From Marinihelvus fidelis (GTDB lineage Bacteria; Pseudomonadota; Gammaproteobacteria; Xanthomonadales; SZUA-36): 64,000 nt of DNA. This document shows, piece by piece, positions 24,658 to 34,086 of the stretch. The position numbers and the translations under genes are program-made. The stretch spans positions 124,001-188,000 of the forward strand of contig NZ_VYXP01000005.1 in NCBI RefSeq assembly GCF_008725655.1, read 5' to 3'. The notes below the pieces were generated by a model. It did not search any database and was not told where the DNA came from. It saw only the letters and a program-made list of their open reading frames with translations. The stretch's first letter is position 1. Every line of letters begins with the position of its first letter.

Positions 24658-24659
24658 GT

Positions 24660-25304
24660 TCAATCCGGCAGGGCCAGGTTGCTGACCAGTTGTTCGAGTT
24701 CCGACATGATCCCATTCAGCGCCCGGACCGCGCCAGCCCCGTCGCCATCACCCACGGCGCGGGCCAGCGCCTCGTGCGAGACGGCGGCCGCGCCCAGGTC
24801 CAGGTGGCCGCGATGCAGGTACCACAGCCGCCGGCAATGGGCATGCAGGGGCGAAAGGGACTGGACCAGCCAGGCGTTGCGGCAGGCCCGGGCCAGTACC
24901 TCGTTCAGCCGCCGGTCGAGGCGGAAGAAGGTTTCCAGGTCGCCGGCATTCGCGTCCAGGTGGGAGGCCACCGCGTGCAGTGCCCGGCGCTGGTCGGGGG
25001 TGGCACGCTCGGCGGCCTTCACGACCATCAGCCGTTCCAGCACGCGGCGCACTTCGAGCACGCGCACCAGGTCACCACGGTCTACCGGCGTGACCTCCAG
25101 GCCCTTGCGCGGGATGATGCGCAGCAGGCCTTCACTGGCAAGCTTCTGCACCGCTTCGCGCACCGGCGTGCGGCCCATGCCCAGCCGCTCGGCCAGCACC
25201 TGCTCGCGCAGCGACTCGCCCGGCGGCAGGGCCAGGGTCACCAGCATCTCTTCAAGCCGGTCGTAGGCCTGCTCGGCCAGGCTGGGGTCGCGACGCGCGG
25301 TCAT
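24660..25304 (-). CDS. GntR-family (FCD domain) transcriptional regulator
   Basis: A 214-residue regulator. The winged helix is at residues 8-75 (LPPGESLREQVLAERLGMGR then TPVREAVQKLASEGLL), and the all-helical FCD ligand domain follows. It stands between the deaminase and dehydrogenase genes, so it probably controls hydroxyproline use, binding the TGATATATCA-type palindromes before the operon. The effector is presumed to be hydroxyproline or a product. Confidence 0.9.
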   Translation of the reverse strand: MTARRDPSLAEQAYDRLEEMLVTLALPPGESLREQVLAERLGMGRTPVREAVQKLASEGLLRIIPRKGLEVTPVDRGDLVRVLEVRRVLERLMVVKAAERATPDQRRALHAVASHLDANAGDLETFFRLDRRLNEVLARACRNAWLVQSLSPLHAHCRRLWYLHRGHLDLGAAAVSHEALARAVGDGDGAGAVRALNGIMSELEQLVSNLALPD

Positions 25305-25309
25305 GGCGG

Positions 25310-26209
25310 TTACAGCGCCGGTCGCGTGGCCAGGGCCTGTTCGACGATGGCGTCGATCCCGGCCGCGCTCCCGGCAGGCAGGGCCAGCCTGGGTGCACGA
25401 ACCCGGGCGGAGCCCACGCCAATACATTCTTCCACGTACTTGATCTGCTGCACGAAACGCGCGCCGACATCCAGGTGCAGCAACGGCAGGAACCACTCGT
25501 AGATGGCCCGGGCCTTGCCCCATTCACCGGCCTGGCAGAGTGCCCAGATCGCCACGGTTTCGCGCGGGAAGGCGACCACCAGGCCCGCGACCCAGCCCAC
25601 CGCGCCCATGGCGAAGGATTCGAATGCCAGGTCATCAACGCCGCAAAACAGCGCGTAGCGGTCACCCACCTCGCGACGGATGTCCGCCAGCCGGCGGGTG
25701 TCCGCGGAAGACTCCTTGATGGCCTTGACGTTGTCGAGGTCCGCGAGCGCGGCGAAGTCTTCGGGCAGCAGGTCGATGCCGTAAGCCAGCGGGTTGTTGT
25801 AGAGCATGATGGGCGCGTCGGTGGCCGTGGCCACGGCACGCAGGTAGGCGCGGGTTTCCGCCGGATCGCTGTGATAACGCATCGGCGGCAATAGCATGAA
25901 GCCATCGGCACCGGCCGCCACGCCGTCACGGGCCAGGGCAATGGCCTCGCGCGTGCCGGACTCGGCGATACACGGCACCAGCGGCGCGCGGCCGTCAAGC
26001 CGCTCGGCAAAGAAACGAATCATCTCGCGCTTTTCTTCACCGCAAAGGGTCGAGTTCTCGCCCAGCGAGCCCAGGATGATGATGCCGTGAACGCCGGCAT
26101 CCAGCTGAAACTCCAGGTGACGCGCCATTGCGTCGAAATCGAGTTCGTCGTTATCGGTGAACTTGGTGGTCAGGGCGGGGAATACGCCACGCCATTCGAT
26201 AGGGGCCAT
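25310..26209 (-). CDS. DHDPS-family lyase, likely pyrroline-4-hydroxy-2-carboxylate deaminase
   Basis: A 299-residue TIM-barrel protein of the dihydrodipicolinate synthase/NAL family. Seen are GSLGENSTL (GxxGE region), MLYNNPLAYGIDL (with the Tyr), and VKAIKESSAD with the Schiff-base Lys. Beside a 4-hydroxyproline epimerase and D-amino-acid dehydrogenase, the expected role is deamination of 1-pyrroline-4-hydroxy-2-carboxylate to 2-oxoglutarate semialdehyde. The dehydrogenase for the semialdehyde is not in the window. First gene of the operon. Confidence 0.87.
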   Translation of the reverse strand: MAPIEWRGVFPALTTKFTDNDELDFDAMARHLEFQLDAGVHGIIILGSLGENSTLCGEEKREMIRFFAERLDGRAPLVPCIAESGTREAIALARDGVAAGADGFMLLPPMRYHSDPAETRAYLRAVATATDAPIMLYNNPLAYGIDLLPEDFAALADLDNVKAIKESSADTRRLADIRREVGDRYALFCGVDDLAFESFAMGAVGWVAGLVVAFPRETVAIWALCQAGEWGKARAIYEWFLPLLHLDVGARFVQQIKYVEECIGVGSARVRAPRLALPAGSAAGIDAIVEQALATRPAL

Positions 26210-26226
26210 CCGGGCAGGTCTCCAAT

Positions 26227-26250
26227 GTGATATATCACCAAATATATCAC
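26227..26250. promoter_or_regulatory. GntR-type operator before the hydroxyproline operon
   Basis: GTGATATATCAC (26227-26238) is a perfect 12-base palindrome, followed by a second partial copy AATATATCAC (26241-26250). They begin 17 bases upstream of the deaminase start codon, a fitting place for repression by the operon's FCD-type GntR regulator. Confidence 0.65.
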
Positions 26251-26311
26251 GGAACCCGGCGAACGCAAGACGCCGCCACGGGATCGTGGCGGCGCCGGGT
26301 TAAACCAGTTG

Positions 26312-27076
26312 TCAGTCGCGACGCAGCTTGATGCCGCCATTCACCGTGCTCAGCTTGACGCGCGCGCTGCCATCGCCCACCTCGCCTTCCAGGTCATGGC
26401 CGACGAACCCCTTGTCGGCTTTCAGGCCGTAGTCGTCGGCATCAATACCGCCGTTGACCGTCTCCGCCTTGATGTACGCATCGATCGATTCCGGCAGGTA
26501 CAGCGTGATCTTGCCGTTGACGGACTCGGCGTCGAGGTCCTGGCTCCCGGTCAGCACGGTCAGGCGGGCCTCGATGGAGCCGTTGACGGTTTCCAGGTCG
26601 AGGTCATTGGAGGCGCCCTCCACCTCGATGCCGCCATTGACGGTCTCCGCCTCGATAGGCCCGTCCACACCGGAGATGCGAATGCCACCATTCACCGAAT
26701 CAATCGAATCCAGCTCCGCCCACGACGGCACGGTCACGGTGTAGGTCACCTGGGCGCCATTGCTGCTCTTGCCGAAACCGAAGAAACCCTTCTTCTCCGG
26801 GTGCTTGGTCTCAATGCGCACGGAATCGAACTGCTCATCGACCAGGATCTCGATGCCATCCAGGGTTTCCTGGTCATTGGCCTTCTTGCGCGCGAGCACC
26901 TCGATGGTGTCGCCGGGACCGCCGGTCACGGTGACATCACCGTTGATATTGTCGAGGCCAAAACGCCCGCCCTGCTCCAGGGTAAACGTGAAGCGCTCCT
27001 CGCTGGTGACGTCCGCCACCGCCGACGCGGTCATCATCAGTGCCGCGGTTCCTGCCAGAATCAACCTGTTCATCAT
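26312..27076 (-). CDS. Secreted DUF4097-type beta-repeat protein
   Basis: A 254-residue exported protein: signal peptide to about residue 21, then a right-handed beta-helix-like DUF4097 domain. The motif (E/D/S)xVNGxI recurs at least six times (DNINGDV, DSVNGGI, ETVNGGI, ETVNGSI, ESVNGKI, ETVNGGI, STVNGGI). Such proteins are thought to be adhesin-like or envelope scaffold proteins; no enzyme motif is seen. It is divergent from yerC, 165 bases away. Confidence 0.85.
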   Translation of the reverse strand: MMNRLILAGTAALMMTASAVADVTSEERFTFTLEQGGRFGLDNINGDVTVTGGPGDTIEVLARKKANDQETLDGIEILVDEQFDSVRIETKHPEKKGFFGFGKSSNGAQVTYTVTVPSWAELDSIDSVNGGIRISGVDGPIEAETVNGGIEVEGASNDLDLETVNGSIEARLTVLTGSQDLDAESVNGKITLYLPESIDAYIKAETVNGGIDADDYGLKADKGFVGHDLEGEVGDGSARVKLSTVNGGIKLRRD

Positions 27077-27211
27077 TGTTCTCCCGGGACATTCAACCGG
27101 TCCCTTACGAATGCTTGGATGCTAACAGGTCGCAAGGGGTTTAAAAGTGTGCAGAAAGTCAGGCCCCCGGGTTGTCAGCACCGGTGATGCCACGTTAGAC
27201 TGTCATCATAC

Positions 27212-27231
27212 TGTATTAACACGCTAGTACA
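27212..27231. promoter_or_regulatory. TrpR-like operator before yerC-his
   Basis: TGTATTAACACGCTAGTACA is an imperfect palindrome (14 of 20 positions symmetric) whose right half, CTAGTACA, resembles the CTAGTAC half-site of enteric trp operators. It lies 10 bases before the yerC start. YerC is a TrpR relative, so autoregulation of the his operon is plausible but unproven. Confidence 0.45.
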
Positions 27232-27241
27232 TTGGCTCACC

Positions 27242-27562
27242 ATGAAACATCACAACGAATCGCAGAAGAAGTCGATCGAGGACCAGCAGCTGTCGCTGTA
27301 CAAGGCGTTCCTGACCCTCGAATCCGAAGACGAAGTCCGCCAGTTCCTGCTGGACCTGTGCACGCCGTCTGAACTGGAAGCCATCGTCGACCGCTGGTGG
27401 ACCGCGTCGTTGCTGAACGAGGGCCTGAGCTACCGCGAGATCAGCGAGCGCACCGGTGTCAGCGTCACTACCATCGGCCGCGTTGCGCGCTACCTGAACA
27501 TGGGCGAGGGCGGCTACCGCCTGGCCCTGCGGCGTGACCGCGCCGGGGAGGAACTGTCATGA
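27242..27562 (+). CDS. YerC/YecD-type TrpR-related regulator
   Basis: A 106-residue all-helical protein of the Trp repressor superfamily. The pattern LCTPSELEAIVDRWWTASLL is followed by the helix-turn-helix LSYREISERTGVSVTTIGR and a short tail. Members commonly head his operons in gammaproteobacteria and Firmicutes. It overlaps the hisG start (ATGA), so it is translated with the pathway. Ligand and target are not known for this protein; histidine operon control is inferred. Confidence 0.88.
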   Translation: MKHHNESQKKSIEDQQLSLYKAFLTLESEDEVRQFLLDLCTPSELEAIVDRWWTASLLNEGLSYREISERTGVSVTTIGRVARYLNMGEGGYRLALRRDRAGEELS

Positions 27563-28440
27563 GTCGTATCCGTGTTGCCATCCAGAAGTCCGGCCGCCTG
27601 TCGGAATCATCGCTGGGGCTGTTGCAGAGCTGCGGCCTGCGCTTTGCCAAGAGCAAGGACAAGCTGTTCTGGTATGGCCAGGACTTTCCGGTCGACCTGC
27701 TGCTGGTCCGCGATGATGATATTCCGCGCCTGCTGCTGGACGGCGTGTGCGAGCTGGGCATCGTCGGCCAGAACATCGCCCGTGAAGTGATGCTGGAGCG
27801 CAACGGTGGCAGCGGCCTGGAAGAACTGCGGCCGCTGCAGTTTGGTGGTTGCCGGCTGTCGCTGGCCGTGCCGGAAGCCTCCACGGCCAGCAGCGCGAAG
27901 GACCTGGACGGCGCCCGCATCGCCACCTCCTACCCGGCACTGACCCGCGCGCTGCTCGAGGAACAGGGCGTCAGCGCCCGCATCGTCGAGCTGTCCGGCT
28001 CCGTCGAGATCGCCCCGGGCCTGGGCACCGCGGACGCCATTTCCGACCTGGTGTCGACCGGCACCACGCTGCGCGCCAACCACCTGCGCGAACTGCAGGA
28101 ACTGTTCCGCAGCACCGCGGCGCTGTACCGCTCGGCCGCGCCGATGTCGGAAGAATCCTCGACCCTGCTGGACCGGCTGCTGGCGCGCCTGGACGGCGTG
28201 CTGCAGGCGCAGGAGTGCAAGTACGTGATGCTGCACGCACCGCGCGACCAGGTCGACACCATCACCGCGCTGCTGCCCGGCGCCGAGCACCCCTCGGTGA
28301 TGGAACTCGAGGGCACGCCAGGCCGCGTGGCCCTGCACGCGGTCTGCCGCGAGACCCTGTTCTGGGAGCACCTCGAAGCCCTGAAGGGCGCCGGCGCCAC
28401 GGCCATCCTGGTGTTGCCGGTCGAGAAGATGCTGGCCTGA
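27559..28440 (+). CDS. hisG: ATP phosphoribosyltransferase HisG (long form)
   Basis: A 293-residue enzyme joining ATP and PRPP in the first step of histidine synthesis. The long form is shown by the C-terminal regulatory domain (KYVMLHAP through LEGTPGRVALHAV), which binds histidine for feedback inhibition, so no HisZ is needed. The PRPP site is in SDLVSTGTTLRAN. It overlaps yerC and is followed by hisD after 4 bases. Confidence 0.96.
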   Translation: MSRIRVAIQKSGRLSESSLGLLQSCGLRFAKSKDKLFWYGQDFPVDLLLVRDDDIPRLLLDGVCELGIVGQNIAREVMLERNGGSGLEELRPLQFGGCRLSLAVPEASTASSAKDLDGARIATSYPALTRALLEEQGVSARIVELSGSVEIAPGLGTADAISDLVSTGTTLRANHLRELQELFRSTAALYRSAAPMSEESSTLLDRLLARLDGVLQAQECKYVMLHAPRDQVDTITALLPGAEHPSVMELEGTPGRVALHAVCRETLFWEHLEALKGAGATAILVLPVEKMLA

Positions 28441-28444
28441 ACCC

Positions 28445-29755
28445 ATGACGATGGTGATCCCCGACATCCAGGACTGGGCCGGCCTTGACGCCGACGCCCG
28501 CGCCGACGCGCTGGCGCGTCCGGCGCTGGACCAGTCCGGCCTGGCCGACCAGGTCGCGTCGATCTTGGCCGGCGTCCGCGAAGGCGGCGACCAGGCCCTG
28601 CTGGACTATACCGAACGCTTCGATGGCGTCCGGCCGGCCGCGCTGCGTGTGCCCGCCGAAACGCTGGCGAACGCCGCGGACGCGGTCAGCCCGTCCCTGC
28701 TCGTGGCCATCGACCGGGCCATGGCGCGGATCACGGCATTCCACGATGCCGGCCGGCCGCGCGCGCTGGCCATGGATACTGAGGACGGGCTCCGCTGCGA
28801 GGCGCGCTACGCGCCCATCGAGCCCGTGGGTCTGTATGTCCCCGGCGGCAGCGCGCCGCTGATTTCCACCGTCATGATGCTTGGAATTCCGGCGCGGTTG
28901 GCGGGATGCTCACAGGTGGTGCTGTGCACGCCGCCCGGCCCGGATGGCGAGATTGACGCCGCCATCCTGGCGACGGCGCACCGCTGTGGCATCGATACCG
29001 TCATCCGCGCCGGTGGCTCTCAAGCCATCGCCGCGATGGCCTTCGGCACGGCGTCGGTCCCGGCCTGCGCCAAGCTGTTCGGCCCCGGCAACGCCTGGGT
29101 CACCGAGGCAAAGCGCCAGGCTGCGGCAACCCCCGGCGGCGCGGCACAGGACATGCCGGCCGGGCCATCCGAGGTCCTGGTGATCGCCGACGACGGCGCC
29201 GACCCGGTGGCCGTGGCCTGGGACCTGCTGTCACAGGCCGAGCATGGCCCGGACTCGCAGGCCCTGCTGTTCAGCGACAGCCGCGACCTGCTCGTCGCCG
29301 TGCGCAAGGTGCTGCCCGAACTGGCCAGCCAGCTGCCGCGCGCGGACGTGCTGGCGCGCTCGCTGGCCCACGCGCGCTTCCTGCTCGTGGCCGACCTGGA
29401 CCAGGCCATCACCCTCAGCAACCGCTACGCGCCGGAGCACCTGATCATCAACACCCGTGATGCCAACGAGCGGGTTGACGGCGTGACCGCCGCGGGCTCC
29501 GTGTTCCTGGGCCCATGGACCCCCGAGTCACTGGGCGACTACTGCTCCGGCACCAACCACGTGCTGCCGACCTATGGCCACGCGCGGGCATTCAGTGGCC
29601 TGTCGGTCCGCGATTTCATGCGCCGCATGACCGTACAGCGCGCCACGCCGCAGGGACTGGGCACGGCCGGGCCCGACGCCGTCACGCTGGCCGCCGCCGA
29701 AGGGCTGGACGCGCATCGCATGGCCGTAGCCTACCGCCTGGCGTCGCTGCCATGA
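28445..29755 (+). CDS. hisD: Histidinol dehydrogenase HisD
   Basis: A 436-residue Zn enzyme that oxidises histidinol to histidine in two NAD-dependent steps. Typical segments are LYVPGGSAPLISTVMMLG, GPGNAWVTEAKR, DMPAGPSEVLVIAD, DLLSQAEHGPDSQ (zinc ligands) and APEHLIINT. Length is normal. The stop overlaps the hisC start. Confidence 0.96.
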   Translation: MTMVIPDIQDWAGLDADARADALARPALDQSGLADQVASILAGVREGGDQALLDYTERFDGVRPAALRVPAETLANAADAVSPSLLVAIDRAMARITAFHDAGRPRALAMDTEDGLRCEARYAPIEPVGLYVPGGSAPLISTVMMLGIPARLAGCSQVVLCTPPGPDGEIDAAILATAHRCGIDTVIRAGGSQAIAAMAFGTASVPACAKLFGPGNAWVTEAKRQAAATPGGAAQDMPAGPSEVLVIADDGADPVAVAWDLLSQAEHGPDSQALLFSDSRDLLVAVRKVLPELASQLPRADVLARSLAHARFLLVADLDQAITLSNRYAPEHLIINTRDANERVDGVTAAGSVFLGPWTPESLGDYCSGTNHVLPTYGHARAFSGLSVRDFMRRMTVQRATPQGLGTAGPDAVTLAAAEGLDAHRMAVAYRLASLP

Positions 29756-30873
29756 ATGTTCACGCACTGGCGCGCCCCGAGATCCTGGCGATGCGTCCTT
29801 ACGCCTCCGCGCGCGGCACGGCCGCCGCCGACGGCGTGCTGCTGAACGCCAACGAGGCCCCGGCCGCGCTGTCCGACGACCCGGCCTGGGCGGAAATGGC
29901 GCTGCACCGCTACCCGGCACCGCAGCCCGACGACCTGGTCCGCCGGCTGGCCGCCGTCTACCAGGTCGCGCCGGAGCGCGTGCTGGTCACCCGCGGCAGC
30001 GACGAGGGCATTGACCTGCTCACGCGCGTGTTCTGCCGGCCCGGACAGGACGCCATCGTCGAGTGCCCGCCGTGCTTTGGCATGTACCGCGTGGCGGCCG
30101 CCATCCAGGGCGCGGAGGTGATCGCGGTCCCGCGCGACGACGGCCTGCGCCTGGACGTGGCCCAGCTGGAGCGAACCATTGCCGGCACCGACGGCCCGGA
30201 CATCAAGCTGGTCTTCCTGACCAGCCCCAACAACCCCACCGGCGACCTGCTGCCGCGGCGCGAACTGCTGCGCCTGCTGGCGGCCTGCGGCGACCGCGCC
30301 CTGCTGGTGCTGGACGAGGCCTACATCGAGTTCTGCGATGCCGCTTCGGCCACCGACCTGCTCGACGACTATCCGCAGCTGGTGATCCTGCGTACGCTGT
30401 CGAAAGCCTGGGGCGCGGCGGGACTGCGCTGCGGCGCACTGCTGGCCGACCCGGCCATCATCGAACTGCTGGGGCGCGTGATGGCGCCCTACCCGCTGAC
30501 GGCGCCGGCGATTGCCGCGGCACTGGCGGTCACCGGCCCCGGCGGCCGCGCGCGCCAGTCCCGGATGCTGGCCGCGATCGCCGCGCAGAAAGACCGCCTG
30601 GTCAGCACCCTGGCCGGCCGCGACTGGGTGGAGCGGACCTGGCCGGGCGAGGCAAACTTCGTGCTGGCCCGCGTCGACGATGGCCCCGGGCTCGTGGCCC
30701 ACTGCGCTTCCAGTGGCGTGCGGATCCGAGATTTTTCCACCACACCCGGGCTGGCCAACTGCGTTCGCATCAGCATCGGCACGAGCGAGGACATGCAGGC
30801 CCTGGCCACCGCGCTGGACGGCTGGCCGCAGGCGCGTGACGGTTCAGGCAACGAAACGAGGGCAACATCATGA
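29752..30873 (+). CDS. hisC: Histidinol-phosphate aminotransferase HisC
   Basis: A 373-residue PLP enzyme. Seen are LNANEAP, SPNNPTGDLLPR, VLDEAYIEFC and RTLSKAWGAAGLRCG with the PLP-binding Lys. It transaminates imidazole acetol phosphate. The ATG at 29752 overlaps the hisD stop by ATGA; an open frame runs further upstream only because of high GC content. Confidence 0.96.
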   Translation: MNVHALARPEILAMRPYASARGTAAADGVLLNANEAPAALSDDPAWAEMALHRYPAPQPDDLVRRLAAVYQVAPERVLVTRGSDEGIDLLTRVFCRPGQDAIVECPPCFGMYRVAAAIQGAEVIAVPRDDGLRLDVAQLERTIAGTDGPDIKLVFLTSPNNPTGDLLPRRELLRLLAACGDRALLVLDEAYIEFCDAASATDLLDDYPQLVILRTLSKAWGAAGLRCGALLADPAIIELLGRVMAPYPLTAPAIAAALAVTGPGGRARQSRMLAAIAAQKDRLVSTLAGRDWVERTWPGEANFVLARVDDGPGLVAHCASSGVRIRDFSTTPGLANCVRISIGTSEDMQALATALDGWPQARDGSGNETRATS

Positions 30874-31952
30874 GCGGGGCAAAACGCCGCATCCTGTTTA
30901 TCGACCGCGACGGCACCCTGATCGCCGAGCCGGCCGACGAGCAGGTCGATTCACTGGAAAAACTGGAACTGCTGGACGGCGTCATTCCGGCGCTGCTGCG
31001 CCTGCGCGATGCCGGCTACGCGTTCGTCATGGTCAGCAACCAGGACGGCCGTGGCACCGAGTCCTTCCCGGAAGAAGATTTCATCGTCCCGCATGAAAAA
31101 ATGCTGTCGATGTTCAACAGCCAGGGCATCCACTTCGTCGCCGAGCACATCGACCCGCATTTCGAGCATGAGAACTCGCCGAACCGCAAACCGGGCATCG
31201 GCATGGTGCTCGACTACCTGAAGTCCGGCGAGCTCGACCTGGACGACAGCTGGGTGATCGGCGACCGCGAGACCGACCTGGTGATGGCGCAGAACATGGG
31301 CATCGGCGGCCTGCGCTGCGGCCCGGACGGCGACAGCTGGACGGAGATCGCGCGCTTCCTGTGCAGTCGCCCGCGCACCGCCACGGTCACACGCAAGACC
31401 AACGAGACCGATATAGAGGCGACCGTCGACCTGGATCCGGACCCGGACACGGCCGGTAACGACATCGATTCGGGTATCGGCTTTTTCGACCACATGCTCG
31501 ACCAGGTGGCCAGCCACGGCGGCTTCCGGCTGCGACTGGCCTGCCGCGGTGACCTGCACATCGACGAGCACCACACCGTCGAAGACTGCGCGCTGGCGCT
31601 GGGCTCGGCGCTGGACCAGGCCCTGGGCGACCGCCGCGGCATCGGCCGCTACGGCTTCACGCTGCCGATGGACGAGTCGCTGGCGCAGGTGGCCGTGGAT
31701 CTTTCCGGCCGGCCGGCATTCGTGTTCGAGGCCGACTTTCCGCGTGACGCGGTCGGTCAGATGTCGACGGAAATGGTGCGGCACTTCTTCGCTTCGCTGT
31801 CGCAGTCACTGCGCTGCGCGCTGAACATGCGCGTCGACGGCGAGAACACCCATCACATGGTCGAGGCGCTGTTCAAGGGCGCCGGCCGGGCGCTACGGCC
31901 GGCACTGGCCCGGGGCGCGGGTGGCGTGCCCAGCACCAAGGGCGCGCTGTGA
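30870..31952 (+). CDS. hisB: Bifunctional histidinol-phosphatase/IGP dehydratase HisB
   Basis: A 360-residue fusion. Residues 1-165 are an HAD phosphatase with FIDRDGTLI, VMVSNQDG and IGDRETDL. Residues 170-360 are imidazoleglycerol-phosphate dehydratase with FFDHMLDQ, DEHHTVEDCALALG and NTHHMVEALFKGAGRAL. This fused arrangement is as in enterics and xanthomonads. Overlaps both neighbours by four bases. Confidence 0.97.
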   Translation: MSGAKRRILFIDRDGTLIAEPADEQVDSLEKLELLDGVIPALLRLRDAGYAFVMVSNQDGRGTESFPEEDFIVPHEKMLSMFNSQGIHFVAEHIDPHFEHENSPNRKPGIGMVLDYLKSGELDLDDSWVIGDRETDLVMAQNMGIGGLRCGPDGDSWTEIARFLCSRPRTATVTRKTNETDIEATVDLDPDPDTAGNDIDSGIGFFDHMLDQVASHGGFRLRLACRGDLHIDEHHTVEDCALALGSALDQALGDRRGIGRYGFTLPMDESLAQVAVDLSGRPAFVFEADFPRDAVGQMSTEMVRHFFASLSQSLRCALNMRVDGENTHHMVEALFKGAGRALRPALARGAGGVPSTKGAL

Positions 31953-32542
31953 GCCTGGCGATCATCGACTCCGGCGGCGCGAATATCGCCTCGGTGATGT
32001 TCGCATTGCGGCGCCTGGGCGCCGAGCCGGTGTTCACCGCGGATGCCGAGGTCATCCGTCGCGCCGACCGCGTGATCCTGCCCGGCGTGGGCGCCGCCGG
32101 CGCTGCCATGGCGCGACTGCGTGAGCATGGCCTGGTCGACACCATCCGCGCGCTGACCCAGCCGGTGCTGGGCATCTGCCTGGGCATGCAGCTGCTGTAC
32201 GAATCATCAAGCGAAGGCGACACCGACTGCCTGGGCCTGGTGCCCGGCCGGCTGGAGCGCCTGCCCGCAGCCCCCGACCGGCGCGTGCCGCACATGGGCT
32301 GGAGCCGCACCACGGTGGTCAACAATGACGGGTTGCTCGCCGGCCTGGACTCCGCGCCCTGGTTCTACTTCGTACACAGCTACGCGGCCCCGGTGAACGA
32401 TTGCACGGTGGCCACCGGCCAGCATGGGCCGGCATTTACCGCGATCACGCGCCGTGGCAATTTTCGGGGAGCCCAGTTTCACCCCGAGCGAAGTGCCGCG
32501 GCGGGGTCTAAGCTGTTGAAAAACTTTCTGCAAATGACGTGA
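31949..32542 (+). CDS. hisH: Imidazole glycerol phosphate synthase glutaminase HisH
   Basis: A 197-residue class I glutamine amidotransferase starting with GTG at 31949. The nucleophile Cys is in GICLGMQLLYE, and the His/Glu of the triad lie in AQFHPERS. It supplies ammonia to HisF. The GTG overlaps the hisB stop. Confidence 0.96.
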   Translation: MSLAIIDSGGANIASVMFALRRLGAEPVFTADAEVIRRADRVILPGVGAAGAAMARLREHGLVDTIRALTQPVLGICLGMQLLYESSSEGDTDCLGLVPGRLERLPAAPDRRVPHMGWSRTTVVNNDGLLAGLDSAPWFYFVHSYAAPVNDCTVATGQHGPAFTAITRRGNFRGAQFHPERSAAAGSKLLKNFLQMT

Positions 32543-32558
32543 AAACGCCGAGGCTCAC

Positions 32559-33302
32559 ATGAAACTGATCCCCGCCATTGACCTGCTGGACGGCCAGTGC
32601 GTGCGCCTGTACCAGGGTGATTTCGGCCAGGTACAGGCCTACGAGGCGACACCGGAAGACATTGCCGAAACCTATCGCGAGGCCGGCGCCGAATGGTTGC
32701 ACCTGGTCGATCTCGAGGCATCACGCGACGGCGAAGGTGCCGATACCTCGGCACTTTTCGAACTGCTCGAGCGGATTGAGATCAAGGTGCAGACCGGAGG
32801 CGGTGTGCGCGATGAAGGCGATATCGCCGAGCGCCTGTCGGCCGGCGCGGGCCGCGTGGTCGTGGGCAGCATGGCGGCCAGTGACCCGGATCGGTTTGTC
32901 ACCTGGCTTGAACGATTCGGAGCCGACTACCTGGTCGCTGCACTCGATGTGCGATTGGACAAAAATGGCCTGCCGTGGCCGCGCATTTACGGCTGGACCG
33001 AGGGTGCCGGCGTCGACCTGTGGACGCTGCTGGACCAACTCGTCGCCGGCGGCCTGAAACACGCGCTGGTCACCGATATCGGCCGCGATGGCGCCATGAA
33101 AGGCCCGAACGTCGCGCTGTATAAAGACATTGTGCGACGTTATCCGCAACTCCAATTGCAGGCCTCCGGCGGTGTTTCCACCATCGATGACCTTCGGGCG
33201 CTGGCTGCCACCGGGGCCGCCGGCGCGATTACCGGCAAGGCTTTGCTGGACGGCCGCTTCAGCGTGGCCGAGGCGCTGCACGCGCTGGACGACCGGGCAT
33301 GA
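32559..33302 (+). CDS. hisA: ProFAR isomerase HisA
   Basis: A 247-residue TIM-barrel isomerase of phosphoribosyl-formimino-AICAR-P. The start [32 protein letters not shown] and [14 protein letters not shown] carry the phosphate sites and the catalytic Asp residues. A 16-base space with a ribosome site separates it from hisH, and its stop overlaps hisF. Confidence 0.97.
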   Translation: MKLIPAIDLLDGQCVRLYQGDFGQVQAYEATPEDIAETYREAGAEWLHLVDLEASRDGEGADTSALFELLERIEIKVQTGGGVRDEGDIAERLSAGAGRVVVGSMAASDPDRFVTWLERFGADYLVAALDVRLDKNGLPWPRIYGWTEGAGVDLWTLLDQLVAGGLKHALVTDIGRDGAMKGPNVALYKDIVRRYPQLQLQASGGVSTIDDLRALAATGAAGAITGKALLDGRFSVAEALHALDDRA

Positions 33303-34078
33303 CCACCGGCCTGGCACGACGCATCATTCCCTGCCTGGACGTCCGTGACGGCCAGGTGGTCAAGGGTGTGCAGTTCCGCGACCACCGGATCATGGGCGAC
33401 ATCGTCCAGCTGGCCACCCGGTACAGCGCCGAGGGCGCCGACGAGCTGGTGTTCTACGACATCACCGCCAGCCCCGAAGGCCGCAGCGTCGACCGCGACT
33501 GGGTGGAGCGTGTGGCCGAGGTCATCGACATCCCGTTCTGCGTCGCCGGCGGCATCCGCAGTGTCGACGAAGCGCGCGCCGTGCTGCGCTGCGGCGCCGA
33601 CAAGATCTCGATCAACACGCCGGCCGTCAACGACCCTGACCTGATCGACCGCCTGGCCGATGCCTTCGGCAGCCAGTGCGTGGTGGTCGGCATCGATTCC
33701 ATCGAGCAGGACGGGCGCTGGACCACGCGGCAGATGACCGGCGACCCGGACCGCATGAGCGCCACCGGGCTGGACACGCTGGAGTGGATCGCCGCCGCCA
33801 CCGCGCGGGGCGCCGGCGAGATCGTGCTCAACTGCATGTCCAGCGACGGCACCCGCGACGGCTACGACATTACGCAACTCGCCGCCGCCCGCTCGGTCTG
33901 CGACGTGCCGCTGATCGCCTCTGGCGGCGCCGGCACCGCGGCGCACTTCACCGACGTCTTCCGTGGCGCCGATGTCGACGGCGCACTGGCGGCGACGGTC
34001 TTCCATTCCGGCGCGCTGCCCATCGCCGGACTCAAGGCAACGCTGGCCGATGCCGGCATCCGCGTCCGGCCCTGCTGA
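33299..34078 (+). CDS. hisF: Imidazole glycerol phosphate synthase cyclase HisF
   Basis: A 259-residue TIM-barrel cyclase. Features are [51 protein letters not shown] and [10 protein letters not shown], including both catalytic Asp residues. It works with HisH to make IGP and AICAR. The start overlaps hisA. Confidence 0.97.
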   Translation: MTTGLARRIIPCLDVRDGQVVKGVQFRDHRIMGDIVQLATRYSAEGADELVFYDITASPEGRSVDRDWVERVAEVIDIPFCVAGGIRSVDEARAVLRCGADKISINTPAVNDPDLIDRLADAFGSQCVVVGIDSIEQDGRWTTRQMTGDPDRMSATGLDTLEWIAAATARGAGEIVLNCMSSDGTRDGYDITQLAAARSVCDVPLIASGGAGTAAHFTDVFRGADVDGALAATVFHSGALPIAGLKATLADAGIRVRPC

Positions 34079-34086
34079 GGTAAACC

